Below are positions 5,731 to 13,219 of a DNA stretch of 13,219 nucleotides, piece after piece (position 1 is the first letter of the stretch; each line of letters begins with the position of its first letter). The stretch is from DASWIP01 sp036397635. GTDB lineage: Bacteria; Actinomycetota; AC-67. A program made the translations under genes and the position numbers. Under the pieces are notes generated by a model, which ran no database searches, was not told the DNA's origin, and saw only the letters and a list, made by a program, of their open reading frames with translations. The stretch covers positions 1 to 13,219 of the forward strand of contig DASWIP010000083.1 in the NCBI GenBank assembly GCA_036397635.1, read 5' to 3'.

Positions 5731-7212
5731 TCACGGCGTGATCCCTGCGCTGTGCGGTCCACCCCAACAAGCGGCAGCGTCGCTGTAGAGCTGCCCGTCA
5801 CCGAACGGCCAGGCGCCGTCGAAAACACGCGCGCCAGTCGATCGGTTGCAGCCGACCGGGAGGTCGACGCCCGGCTCTTCTTCGAGCGGGTCGAACCAGA
5901 ATGCCATCCCCCCGTCGAGGAACGTGTAGGGGTTGTCCCCCGTGAACCCACCCGATGCCAGGCTCGGATCCCCGGGACGGACCTCGTAGCCGAGCAGTCC
6001 TTCACTGACGCCGGCCGGTGTGAAGTCTCCTGCGGAGCGCTCGATCGCTGTGAACAGCGTCCAGAAGCTCCAATAAATCTCGAACGAGAAACGTTCGTTC
6101 GGCTCGGTCCCCGGTTCCTGGGACAAGTATGCCTGATAGTGCTCTTGTTGCTCGAGCGCAGGCATCATCCAGTACTTGGTGACGCCGAACGACGCCTCAG
6201 GCATCCGCGGGCCGTAGTAGCGTTGCCAGATAGGCTTGTCCATCCGTGAAGTGTGATCCCAGAAGTATTCGGGGTGATAGTCCAAGGCCCGTGCTGCGGC
6301 GACCATCTTCGTCGTCGTCAGCTCGGTCGCTACGGGAACGCAGTAGCAGATGACTGTCGTGATCTCGTTGGCCTTGAACTCGCTCATGAAGAGTGGGAGT
6401 TCCCTCGTCCCTGCGCTCGACTCGGGGTAGATCCTTACGAGGTTGCTGCCGTCGTCGCCGGCGCCATTTTCCCACTGGAGGCCACAGAGGTCGTGCGTTT
6501 GCTCCATCAACAGTTCGGCGTTCTCTTGCGCCCGTGGTCCGCGGCTCTGAGATCCCGAAAAAGCGACGGGATAGATCAAGCCGAAGCGCCTCGCCCTTTC
6601 CTGCAGATCCGGATCGAATGCGAAGGTCGCTCGTCCGGCACCGACCGTACCGGTCTCGTCAGCGGCCAACGCCCGGCAGATGAAACTAGAAGTCGCCGTG
6701 CCTTGCTCGATCTGGTCCGGGGCGAAGGACCACACCATCCCCGGGGTCGCCGTGAATGTCGACCTAGGATAATCCTGCAGCGACCCGAAAGTCATGATGC
6801 CGGCCGTCGCCATCGCGTCGATGAAGCAGTCCATGTTGTCGCCGATCGTGACGACTGCATCGGGGGAAAGCTCTGCCATGATGATGGTCGCCTCGCCGAG
6901 CCGCTGTCCACACGGGGATGTCAGGCCGCCCTGTGAAGCGTAAGCCTGGACCGAGACGGTGTTCCCATGCAGATCGGCCGTGGCGAGGAAGTGACCGAGA
7001 TGAGCCTTGATGGTGCGTACCAGGTAGGTGTATTGCCCGTTGGTGCTCAGGCGATGGTCGACGTTCTCGTCGGACTCGGACCAGGGGGCGTTCATGTCAC
7101 CCTCGACGCCGAGATCGTTGTACAGCACCACGACGAACTCGCCGGCGCGCGCGCTCGTCAGTGACATCGGCGCGAGCAGCGCCAGCATGACGATCAGCAT
7201 GCGTCCCCGCAT
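5731..7212 (-). CDS. Exported periplasmic-binding-protein-like protein (type 1 fold, LivK-like)
   Basis: This 493-residue protein has a signal peptide MRGRMLIVMLALLAPMSLTS with likely cleavage after ARA (residue 23). The rest resembles actinobacterial proteins related to branched-chain amino-acid/amide binding proteins. The N-lobe has DAVVTIGDNMDCFIDAMATA then GIMTFGSL, where an alternating strand-helix pattern is expected. The middle has SEFKANEITTVICYCVPVAT and ARALDYHPEYFWD, and the C-terminal lobe has SFEIYWSFWTLFTAIERSAG. Start choice: ATG at 7212 has GGAGG six bases upstream, whereas the GTG at 7218 abuts that SD. A lipobox cysteine is absent, so it is not an obvious lipoprotein. No permease or ATPase gene is adjacent, so it may be an orphan binding protein or sensor. 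The ligand is unknown. Fold assignment is by sequence pattern only. Confidence 0.65.
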   Translation of the reverse strand: MRGRMLIVMLALLAPMSLTSARAGEFVVVLYNDLGVEGDMNAPWSESDENVDHRLSTNGQYTYLVRTIKAHLGHFLATADLHGNTVSVQAYASQGGLTSPCGQRLGEATIIMAELSPDAVVTIGDNMDCFIDAMATAGIMTFGSLQDYPRSTFTATPGMVWSFAPDQIEQGTATSSFICRALAADETGTVGAGRATFAFDPDLQERARRFGLIYPVAFSGSQSRGPRAQENAELLMEQTHDLCGLQWENGAGDDGSNLVRIYPESSAGTRELPLFMSEFKANEITTVICYCVPVATELTTTKMVAAARALDYHPEYFWDHTSRMDKPIWQRYYGPRMPEASFGVTKYWMMPALEQQEHYQAYLSQEPGTEPNERFSFEIYWSFWTLFTAIERSAGDFTPAGVSEGLLGYEVRPGDPSLASGGFTGDNPYTFLDGGMAFWFDPLEEEPGVDLPVGCNRSTGARVFDGAWPFGDGQLYSDAAACWGGPHSAGITP

Positions 7213-7217
7213 CTTCA

Positions 7218-7223
7218 CCCTCC
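7218..7223 (-). promoter_or_regulatory. Shine-Dalgarno sequence fixing the binding-protein start
   Basis: Read on the minus strand the site is GGAGGG. It stands six bases before ATG 7212 and overlaps the alternative GTG at 7218, so the ATG is the likely start. A CATTAT word just upstream (about 7227-7232) could be a -10 element, but no matching -35 is evident. Confidence 0.6.
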
Positions 7224-7461
7224 GGATAATGGGACCCTGGGAGCTTCGACCTTCTCCCCGGAGTCCCCCCTCCTAGACCAAAGCCAGATCGACCCCGACT
7301 ATCGGAGTTCCCCCCCTCCACGTCACTGGGTTCGCTGGCAAGCGCTCAAGTCCTTTCCCGCAGCGAGATCCTCCACGGTCAGGCGCCGGAGCCGGCGCGA
7401 GAGGCGATTCACAAACCACCACCGGCGCGCGTTGACGTTCTCTGATAAACCTCGGGGCACG

Positions 7462-8367
7462 ATGCGCTCCCGGATCATCGACCTGGACGGCCCCGTTCAC
7501 GTGGCCGACTTCGGGGGCGAGGGTCCGGCGCTGATGCTCGTGCACGGACTCGGCGGATCACACGCGAACTGGCTCGCCGTCGGGCCGAGGCTGGCCGCGC
7601 GCGCGCGCGTCATCGCGTTGGATCTGCCCGGTTTCGGCCGCTCGCCGCTGGAAGGTCGATCCCCAGGAGCAGGGGCGAGCACCCGGCTGCTCGCACGCTT
7701 CATCGAGACCGAGATGCGCGGCCCCGCCGTCCTGGTCGGCAACTCGATGGGCGGGATGCTTTCACTGGCGACCGCGAGCCGGAACGCGGAACTCGTCGCG
7801 GGGTTGGTGCTGGTGGATCCCGCGCTCCCCCGGACCCGCGGCGCGATGATCGATCCGGTCGTGGCAACGAGCTTCGCCGCGTATGCGACGCCCGGCGTGG
7901 GCGAGATGCTCATGCGCCGACGCGCAGCACGACTCGGCGCCGAAGGGATCGTGCGCGAAACACTCGCGCTGTGTTGCGTCGATCCATCGCGTGTCCCACC
8001 CGAGATCGTCGAAGCGCTGGTCGCGCTGGCACGTGATCGCATCGACTCGATGCCGTGGGCGAACACGGCGTTCCTCGGAGCCGCGCGTTCGCTGATGCGA
8101 ACGCTCGCCTGGCGACCTCGGTTCGACGCGATCGTTCGGTCGATCAGCGCCCCGACGCTGATCGTCCACGGCGCGCGCGACCGGCTCGTTCCCCTGGCCG
8201 CGGTGGAGGCGTTGGTGCAGACGCGGCGGGATTGGGCGCTCGAGGTCTACGACGACATCGGCCACGTCCCGCAGCTCGAGGCGTCCGAACGGTTCGTCGC
8301 GAGCGTGCTCGACTGGCTGCACGGCGCCGGCAAAGCGGCAGCCGTCGCCGCGATGCCGACCTCTTAG
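7462..8367 (+). CDS. Alpha/beta-fold hydrolase
   Basis: This 301-residue protein has the full alpha/beta-hydrolase layout. The oxyanion-hole motif HGLGG is at 28-32 and LDLPGFGRS follows at about 54-62. The nucleophile elbow GNSMGG has Ser95, the acid is Asp240 in HGARDRLVP, and the catalytic histidine is His268 in GHVPQLE. A helical cap lies at about 130-210. It should cleave an ester or related bond; substrate is not readable from sequence. ATG 7462 begins just before the conserved first strand. A TTG 30 bases upstream (7432) is in frame but has no SD and adds only a non-conserved stretch. Its stop codon overlaps that of the convergent acyltransferase gene. A lipase, esterase or monoacylglycerol-lipase role would fit that neighbour but is inference. 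Confidence 0.88.
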   Translation: MRSRIIDLDGPVHVADFGGEGPALMLVHGLGGSHANWLAVGPRLAARARVIALDLPGFGRSPLEGRSPGAGASTRLLARFIETEMRGPAVLVGNSMGGMLSLATASRNAELVAGLVLVDPALPRTRGAMIDPVVATSFAAYATPGVGEMLMRRRAARLGAEGIVRETLALCCVDPSRVPPEIVEALVALARDRIDSMPWANTAFLGAARSLMRTLAWRPRFDAIVRSISAPTLIVHGARDRLVPLAAVEALVQTRRDWALEVYDDIGHVPQLEASERFVASVLDWLHGAGKAAAVAAMPTS

Positions 8368-9755
8368 ACCCCGGCCGCCTTCTTCAGGTCTGCGATCGCC
8401 GCATTCAGATGGCCCGGCAGGGCGTCGATGTCGGGAACCGCGTCCCAGTCGCCGGTGAAACCGAAACCCATCACTCCCGAAAGGCTCGTGATCGCGATGG
8501 ACAGAGCCGCCGCCTCGACCAGGGGCATCAGCGGGTACATCGCTATCAGGCGAGCACCTGCGAGGAACAGCGGCACGTTCGGGCCCGGCACGTTCGACAC
8601 GACCAGGTTCATGATGCGTTGACGAGAGGCCAGGCGCGCGGCGAGCGCGTGCAGCGTCGGAGGCGCCCAGCGCGTCATGCCCACCAGCGACGCCGCGCCC
8701 AGTGCGTGCCGCTTCTCCTTCAGATCGCGCGTGGCTTCTGTGATGAGCCGCAGGCGCTGCGCAGGATCCATCGGGCCGACCGGCAGGTCCACGAAGAACA
8801 TCGAGACGCGGTTGCCGAAGGTCATCGACTGCGACTCGTCGCGCGTCGAGACCGGCACCATCGCGCGCAGCGACAGGTCGCCGACTTCGTTGCCGCGCGC
8901 TTCCAGCAGCCGCCCGATCGCGCCGGCGACCGCGGCGAGGATGACGTCGTTCACGCTGCCGCCGAGCGCGTTCTTGATCGCTTTGGCATCGTCCACCACC
9001 GCGTCGGCGAAACTGAACCGGCGGCTGGAACCTACAACGACGTCGAACGGGCTCTCGGGCGCGCGACCGGAACGTACCAAGTTGCTCGCGCTGGAGAGCG
9101 CGTCGCGCGCGCGCGCGATCGCGAACCTGGGCGCGCCGAAGGCGGCCGACGCTTGCGCGGTCGCCGCTTCGACCGGATGGGTGACCGAGTCGACGGCCCA
9201 CCGGCGCATCAGCTCGGCGGTGGAGGGTGCGGGCTCCGGGGTCCACGGCTCCGCCTCGAACGGGCGCGGCTGCTCGGTCGTGTCGAACAGTACCGACGCG
9301 ATGTCGACACCGGACATGCCGTCGATCATGGCGTGGTGGGTCTTGGTGAAGATGGCGATGCGTCCGTCCTCGAGGCCTTCGATCAGGTACATCTCCCACA
9401 ATGATCGCGAGCGATCCAGCGGGCGGGAGTGCACGCGCTGTACGTAGTCGGCGAGCTCCGAACGCCCACCGGGTTCGGGCAGCGCTGCGCGACGCATATG
9501 GAAGTCGAGGTCGAAGTGGTCGTCGTCAACCCACATCGGCCGCCCGACGTTGAACGGCAGGAACGCGACCTTCTGCCGGAAACGCGGCACCAGGTGGATG
9601 CGGCCGGCGACATGGGTCTTGAGGTCGTCGAACCGAATGCGGCCTCCCGGCAGCGACGATGGATCGAGCACCGAGATCGACGCGACGTGCATCTGGATGT
9701 TGGGACGCTCCATGTAAAGGAACATCGCGTCGAGCGCAGTCAGACGATCGGCCAT
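8364..9755 (-). CDS. Wax ester synthase / diacylglycerol acyltransferase (WS/DGAT)
   Basis: This 463-residue protein matches WS/DGAT enzymes, which transfer fatty acyl groups from acyl-CoA to alcohols or diacylglycerol at the membrane or lipid-body surface and make storage wax esters or triacylglycerol. The catalytic HHxxxDG motif is intact as HHAMIDG (140-146). Other family blocks are present: MFLYMERPNIQMHV (11-24), PLDRSRSLWEMYLIEG (112-127), GSVNDVILAAVAGAI in the second half, SNVPGPN, and GFTGDWDAVPD near the end. Length is usual for the family. ATG 9755 is chosen because GGGAGGGAG lies just upstream (plus-strand 9761-9769); the frame stays open to 10022 but that extension is Arg/Pro-rich and not conserved-looking. 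The protein appears complete. Whether it makes wax esters, triacylglycerol or both cannot be told. Confidence 0.93.
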   Translation of the reverse strand: MADRLTALDAMFLYMERPNIQMHVASISVLDPSSLPGGRIRFDDLKTHVAGRIHLVPRFRQKVAFLPFNVGRPMWVDDDHFDLDFHMRRAALPEPGGRSELADYVQRVHSRPLDRSRSLWEMYLIEGLEDGRIAIFTKTHHAMIDGMSGVDIASVLFDTTEQPRPFEAEPWTPEPAPSTAELMRRWAVDSVTHPVEAATAQASAAFGAPRFAIARARDALSSASNLVRSGRAPESPFDVVVGSSRRFSFADAVVDDAKAIKNALGGSVNDVILAAVAGAIGRLLEARGNEVGDLSLRAMVPVSTRDESQSMTFGNRVSMFFVDLPVGPMDPAQRLRLITEATRDLKEKRHALGAASLVGMTRWAPPTLHALAARLASRQRIMNLVVSNVPGPNVPLFLAGARLIAMYPLMPLVEAAALSIAITSLSGVMGFGFTGDWDAVPDIDALPGHLNAAIADLKKAAGV

Positions 9756-10097
9756 AACGGCTCCCTCCCCGCGTGGGTCGACGGCGTAACGGTACCTCGC
9801 CCGAGATGAGCGCGTCTCCGGAGGCCGCGGGTCCAGACCACTCTCACCCCGGGCCCGGCCACGAACCCGGCCCCGTGTCTTACGGCCGCCGGCCACGCAG
9901 AGCGGCAGAAAAACCCTCGCTCTTGCGGCAAATCCGACCAGAGCGAACCTCGAAGAGGGAGGGCTCGGCCGGGCCGGTCGGGAAAGACTCCGCCGACGGT
10001 CGGTCGAGGGATCGATCCTCACCCCAGGCTCGCGCCTGACACCGCACCACCATCAACGCCAACCGACGACGCTGCATCAAGGAACGGAGTGCATGAC
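9756..10097. other. Divergent promoter region between WS/DGAT and the Ig-repeat protein
   Basis: This 342-base GC-rich spacer must hold promoters for both outward genes, but no convincing -35/-10 pair stands out. It contains dense GC-rich symmetric words (CCCCGGGCCCGG, CGGCCGGGCCGG) and a small stem GTCGG/CCGAC (9977-9981 with 9993-9997). The last 20 bases carry ribosome-binding sequence for the plus-strand gene. I compared it by eye with c-di-GMP-I, c-di-AMP and cobalamin riboswitches and did not find their conserved cores. Confidence 0.45.
9761..9769 (-). promoter_or_regulatory. Shine-Dalgarno sequence of the WS/DGAT gene
   Basis: The minus strand reads GGGAGGGAG, five bases before ATG 9755. 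It fixes the start and excludes the longer in-frame extension towards 10022. Confidence 0.7.
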
Positions 10098-13070
10098 ATG
10101 AAGATCTCCCCGAGGGTCCCTCTGTTGCGCGCGCGCGCTCGGGTGCTGGCCGTCGCCGGCATCGTCGGGCTCGCTGCCATCATGCAGATCACACCTGCCT
10201 CGGCGTTGAACGAGCCGCAGCTCGTCTCGACGTCCCCCGAGGCCGGCGCGACGGTCGCCGCCGCCCTGTCCAAGGTGACCGCTGTGTACGACCGGGACAT
10301 CCAAGGCGCGCCGGCTTCGTCGTTCACCTTGGAGGACGGGACCGGGACGCAGGTCGCCGGCACGGTCGGCCTCGACTCATCGACGACGATCTCGTTCTCA
10401 CCCGCCGGCGGCAGTCTGACCGAAGCCGGGAGCCCGTACACCGCGGCGATAACCGTGTACCCCCTCGCAGAGGGCGACCCGACGACGACGACGTTCGGGT
10501 TCGGGATCGACGCGACGGCGCCGGACGCGCCGATCATCATCGTGCCCGCCGAGGGCGATCTGACCAACGCCGAGCCGGTGCACGTCACCGGAACAGCGGA
10601 GCCGGGCGTCGACCTTCGCCTGCTGGAGTCCGACGCCGAGCTGGCGACCGGCACCGCCGATGGCGCGGGAGACTTCGACATCGAGCTCACGCTCGGCAAC
10701 GAGGACGGCGTCGTACACGCGCTCGAGCTGCTCGCGGTTGATGCTGCCGGCAACGAGAGCACCCCCGCGACCGTGAGCTTCACCCACGACAACGTGGCAT
10801 CCGCCGCGCCGAGCATCGACACGCCCGCATCCGACGTGAGCACCTCGAACACCTCGGTCACCCTCGGCGGCGCCGCAGCAGAAGATGGCGACGTCTTGGT
10901 GTTCGAGGGCGACGAGCTGCTCGACACGGTCATCGCCGTTGGAGGATCGTGGTCGGTGACGGTGTCCGACCTCACCGAGGCCGCGCATCCGTTCAGCGCC
11001 AGCGCGCGCGACGCGGCCGGCAACACGTCGGACGCCTCAGCGATCCGTACCGTGACGGTGGACTTGACCGCTCCTGTCGTGCCGAGCGTCGAGGTACTCC
11101 CCGCCCCGCTCAACGGTGCGACCCAGTCCGACGTCACGGTGTCCGGGACCGCGGAGCCTGGGTCGGCGATCACGGTGGAGATCGACGACGAAAACGCGCT
11201 GACGGCTCCGGCGTCGGGATCTGCGACGACCGATCAGAACGGCGACTACGCCGTCTCGAGCCTCGACCTTTCGGGCCTCAACGACGGCGATCTCGCCGTA
11301 TCCGTCACCTCCGCAGACGCGGCGGGGAACACATCGCAGACCGCGCTGACCGTGGCGAAGGATGCGACCGCGCCGGCGGCCCCCATCGTCGACATGATCA
11401 CCGAGGTCGTGAACGCGTCCAACCAAACGGAAGTCGCACTCGAAGGAACCGGTGAGGACGCCACGACTGCGACGATCACGGTCTCCGGTGGCGCCGGGGA
11501 GACGCCGCTCGAGCAACAGCTCACCCTGGTGGACGGCGCGTTCAGTGCCTCCTTCGATGCGAGCAGCTTGCAGGATGGTCCCCTGACGGTGTCGGTCACC
11601 TTGACCGATGCGTCGGGGAACACCGGCGCGGCGAGCGAGCACGTGGTGCTCAAGGACACCCTCGCGCCGGGCGCACCCGCGATCCTGTCGCCGGCCGACG
11701 GCTCCACGTTCGACGTGACCACGTTCACCGTCGATGGAACCGCCGAGCCCGGCGCGACCGTGGATCTCTCCGAGGGCGAGGACGCGCTCGCGTCTGTCGT
11801 CGCCGCCGCGGACGGCACGTGGACGACCGAGGTTACCGTCGGCGGAGACGGCGATCGCCTGATCGAGGCGCTGCAGACCGACACCGCGGGCAACCCAGGA
11901 TCGGCCTCGGACGCCGTCGAGGTTCTCGTGGATACCGAAGCTCCCTCCCTGCGCGCGACCAACCCAGCGAACGGCGCAGCCGTGCGTTCGACGCTGTCGG
12001 TGGAGGCGCTGTACTCGGAGACGTTGCAGTCGGGCTCCATGATGCTCGTCAACCGCGTCGGCACGATCGTGGCCGGCACGACGACGGTCGAAGGCTCGAG
12101 CCTGGTCTTCACGCCGAGCGGCAGCCTGACCGAAGCCGCCAGCCCGTTCGCCGGCGAGACCGAGGCGACGGATCGCGCCGGCCGGAGCTCGGGCATCAGC
12201 AGCTTCACCTTCGCGATCGACGCGACCGCTCCGGCCGCGCCGGCGATCGAGCGTCCCGCCGACCAGAGCGTCATCCGGGCGACGACGGCGACCTTCGAGG
12301 GCACAGCCGAGGCCAACGCGTCGGTGCGCCTGGTCGACGCCGCCTCGAACGAGATCGGCACAGCGACCGCGGACGGGTTGGGGAGATGGTCCCGTGCGGT
12401 CTCACTCGGCGACGGCAGCTACGCGATCAGCGCGATCGCGGTGGATTCTGCCGGCAACGAGAGTCCCGCGTCCCCGGCGGTTCGGATCTCGATCCAGACC
12501 GCGCCGACGATCACGACGCCCCTACAAGGAGCCGTGACCCAATCCTCGGTCACGATCTCGGGGGTCGCGCCGGCAGGTTGGAGCGTCACCGTCACCGAAG
12601 CCGGCCGCTTCGTCGGCGCCGCACCGGTGAACGGTTCCGGGACCTGGTCGATGACCGCGTCGTTCCCCTCGGGGAGCCACACGATCATCGCGATCGGTCG
12701 CTCCTCCAGCGGGCAGCTTGGGAACCCGTCGGCGCCGCGGACCTTCATCGTGGACGCGACGAGGCCCCAGGTGGCGATCACCACCGAGGAGAACCGCATC
12801 TTCGGTCCCGGCGAAGCCTTCACGGTGTCGGGAACGGCGACCGATGACTACGGCGTCCGACGCGTGCGGATCGACTTCTACAACGTCGCCGGCACCCAGG
12901 TTGCGACCATGGATGCGACACTCGACGCACCGGACGGCGCACAGACGACCTGGACCGCCACCGGCACGGGCCTGGTGCCCGGGCGCTACACGGTGCGCGC
13001 GACCGCCCTCGACGTCAACGGACTCAACTCCACGACGGCCGCTCGCACGTTCCTGGTCGTGATCCTGTAA
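10098..13070 (+). CDS. Large exported protein of ten Ig-like modules
   Basis: This 990-residue protein has a signal peptide (basic MKISPRVPLLRARAR, hydrophobic core VLAVAGIVGLAAIM, cleavage likely after ASA at 36) followed only by beta-sandwich modules of about 90-100 residues. Module 1 (37-140) looks CopC/SbsA-like (STSPEAGATV, AVYDRDI). Modules 2-6 (about 141-614) are bacterial Ig-like repeats marked by D-x-TAP linkers, GTAEPG turns and DAAGN motifs. Module 7 (about 615-712) is a second CopC/SbsA-like domain, and modules 8-10 (713-990) are further Ig-like repeats. The protein ends FLVVIL with no LPXTG, membrane anchor or cell-wall binding domain, so it is probably secreted or held non-covalently. 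No enzyme domain is seen; adhesion, matrix or surface-scaffold roles are plausible. GTG 10089 (AAGGA five bases upstream) is an alternative start; ATG 10098 has GGAG eight bases upstream. Confidence 0.88.
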   Translation: MKISPRVPLLRARARVLAVAGIVGLAAIMQITPASALNEPQLVSTSPEAGATVAAALSKVTAVYDRDIQGAPASSFTLEDGTGTQVAGTVGLDSSTTISFSPAGGSLTEAGSPYTAAITVYPLAEGDPTTTTFGFGIDATAPDAPIIIVPAEGDLTNAEPVHVTGTAEPGVDLRLLESDAELATGTADGAGDFDIELTLGNEDGVVHALELLAVDAAGNESTPATVSFTHDNVASAAPSIDTPASDVSTSNTSVTLGGAAAEDGDVLVFEGDELLDTVIAVGGSWSVTVSDLTEAAHPFSASARDAAGNTSDASAIRTVTVDLTAPVVPSVEVLPAPLNGATQSDVTVSGTAEPGSAITVEIDDENALTAPASGSATTDQNGDYAVSSLDLSGLNDGDLAVSVTSADAAGNTSQTALTVAKDATAPAAPIVDMITEVVNASNQTEVALEGTGEDATTATITVSGGAGETPLEQQLTLVDGAFSASFDASSLQDGPLTVSVTLTDASGNTGAASEHVVLKDTLAPGAPAILSPADGSTFDVTTFTVDGTAEPGATVDLSEGEDALASVVAAADGTWTTEVTVGGDGDRLIEALQTDTAGNPGSASDAVEVLVDTEAPSLRATNPANGAAVRSTLSVEALYSETLQSGSMMLVNRVGTIVAGTTTVEGSSLVFTPSGSLTEAASPFAGETEATDRAGRSSGISSFTFAIDATAPAAPAIERPADQSVIRATTATFEGTAEANASVRLVDAASNEIGTATADGLGRWSRAVSLGDGSYAISAIAVDSAGNESPASPAVRISIQTAPTITTPLQGAVTQSSVTISGVAPAGWSVTVTEAGRFVGAAPVNGSGTWSMTASFPSGSHTIIAIGRSSSGQLGNPSAPRTFIVDATRPQVAITTEENRIFGPGEAFTVSGTATDDYGVRRVRIDFYNVAGTQVATMDATLDAPDGAQTTWTATGTGLVPGRYTVRATALDVNGLNSTTAARTFLVVIL

Positions 13071-13084
13071 CGCCGATCATCCCT

Positions 13085-13120
13085 CGCCACATCGGGCCGG
13101 GACCCCGACCCGATGTGGCG
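13085..13120. terminator. Bidirectional hairpin terminator between convergent genes
   Basis: CGCCACATCGGG (13085-13096) pairs perfectly with CCCGATGTGGCG (13109-13120), giving a 12-base stem and a 12-base loop. It lies 14 bases after the Ig-protein stop and 11 bases past the stop of the convergent gene. There is no strong T tract on the plus side (only TTT at 13131-13133), as often in GC-rich actinobacteria. The stem-loop is seen; termination is inferred. Confidence 0.75.
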
Positions 13121-13131
13121 GTGAGGATGCT

Positions 13132-13218
13132 TTATCGATCCCCGAGCAGCGCGCGCATCTCGGCCTCGAACACGTACGACGGAAACGCGCGATCCATCGT
13201 GAGAACGCTTCCGGTGCA
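13132..13218 (-). CDS. 3' end of an unidentified gene, cut by the window edge
   Basis: From the right edge a minus-strand frame reads 28 residues, CTGSVLTMDRAFPSYVFEAE then MRALLGDR, to a TAA at 13132-13134. The amino-acid mix looks like a normal globular C-terminus, and the stop lies right beside the hairpin shared with the convergent Ig-repeat gene. The competing frames in this stretch are Arg/Ser-rich and look like shadows. The family is not recognisable from so short a tail. Confidence 0.5.
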   Translation of the reverse strand, partial: CTGSVLTMDRAFPSYVFEAEMRALLGDR

Positions 13219-13219
13219 C

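Noticed and set aside
7762..9399. Minus-strand open frame of 545 codons across the hydrolase and acyltransferase genes
   Set aside because: It is in a different frame from the acyltransferase and antisense to the hydrolase. Composition is dominated by Arg/Gly/Asp, as GC-rich shadow frames are.
8055..9404. Plus-strand open frame of 449 codons over the same genes
   Set aside because: Shadow frame: no motifs, Arg/Asp/Gly-rich, opposite the catalytic parts of the WS/DGAT gene.
9890..10000. Possible c-di-GMP-I riboswitch (CAAA and CGAA words between GC stems)
   Set aside because: The conserved GGGACGCAAAGC core and the tetraloop-receptor part are absent.
9756..10022. N-terminal extension of the WS/DGAT protein by about 89 residues
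   Set aside because: The strong SD at 9761-9769 points to ATG 9755, and the extension is Arg/Pro-rich with no resemblance to the family.
11246..12361. Minus-strand open frame of 371 codons inside the Ig-repeat gene
   Set aside because: It is the antisense of repetitive Ser/Thr/Ala-rich coding sequence; it has no start signal and no domain.
1..13219. CRISPR array or other regularly spaced direct repeats
   Set aside because: No regularly spaced short repeats are present; the only repetition is the Ig-module pattern in the last gene.

Overview
The window is GC-rich throughout, with many GCG/CGC/CTC/GAC codons. It carries a WS/DGAT-type acyltransferase, a winged-helix/PD-(D/E)xK fusion of the AbiEi type and an actinobacterial-looking periplasmic binding protein. 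Together these point to an actinomycete, most likely an uncultured or deep-branching soil or aquatic lineage. No marker allows a finer placement.

Left flank (1-1235): the 5' end of an unidentified minus-strand gene runs off the left edge and is divergent from an intact ygfZ-type folate-binding gene. A tRNA-Glu (anticodon TTC) follows.

Middle (about 1240-7430), an accessory region in visible decay: directly after the tRNA comes an AbiEi-type winged-helix/nuclease-like gene. Next is a frameshifted PKD-like remnant, then an intact antitoxin-mazF toxin-antitoxin operon with a 7-5-7 inverted repeat just upstream of its first start codon. After that come a AAA/DUF4143 ATPase pseudogene with at least four lesions, a small exported protein of unknown function, a transposase C-terminal remnant broken by a one-base frameshift, an 18-bp near-perfect palindrome, and a long exported periplasmic-binding-protein-like gene with no permease partners. 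The tRNA border, the toxin-antitoxin pair, the dead genes and the IS remnant fit an old island beside a tRNA. No integrase or duplicated tRNA end was found, so this remains an inference.

Right flank (about 7460-13219): an intact alpha/beta hydrolase gene and an intact WS/DGAT acyltransferase gene converge and share four bases at their stop codons; both are plausibly lipid-related. Divergent from the acyltransferase, across a 342-bp spacer, is a 990-residue exported protein of ten Ig-like modules. It contains an internal echo of its N-terminal CopC/SbsA-like module and has no visible cell-wall anchor. A strong 12-bp hairpin separates it from the 3' end of a convergent, unidentified gene at the right edge.

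The strongest candidates for further attention are the Ig-repeat protein, the toxin-antitoxin operator, the decayed ATPase, the transposase relic with its nearby palindrome, and the uncharacterised exported proteins. No convincing wholly new multi-gene system is visible.
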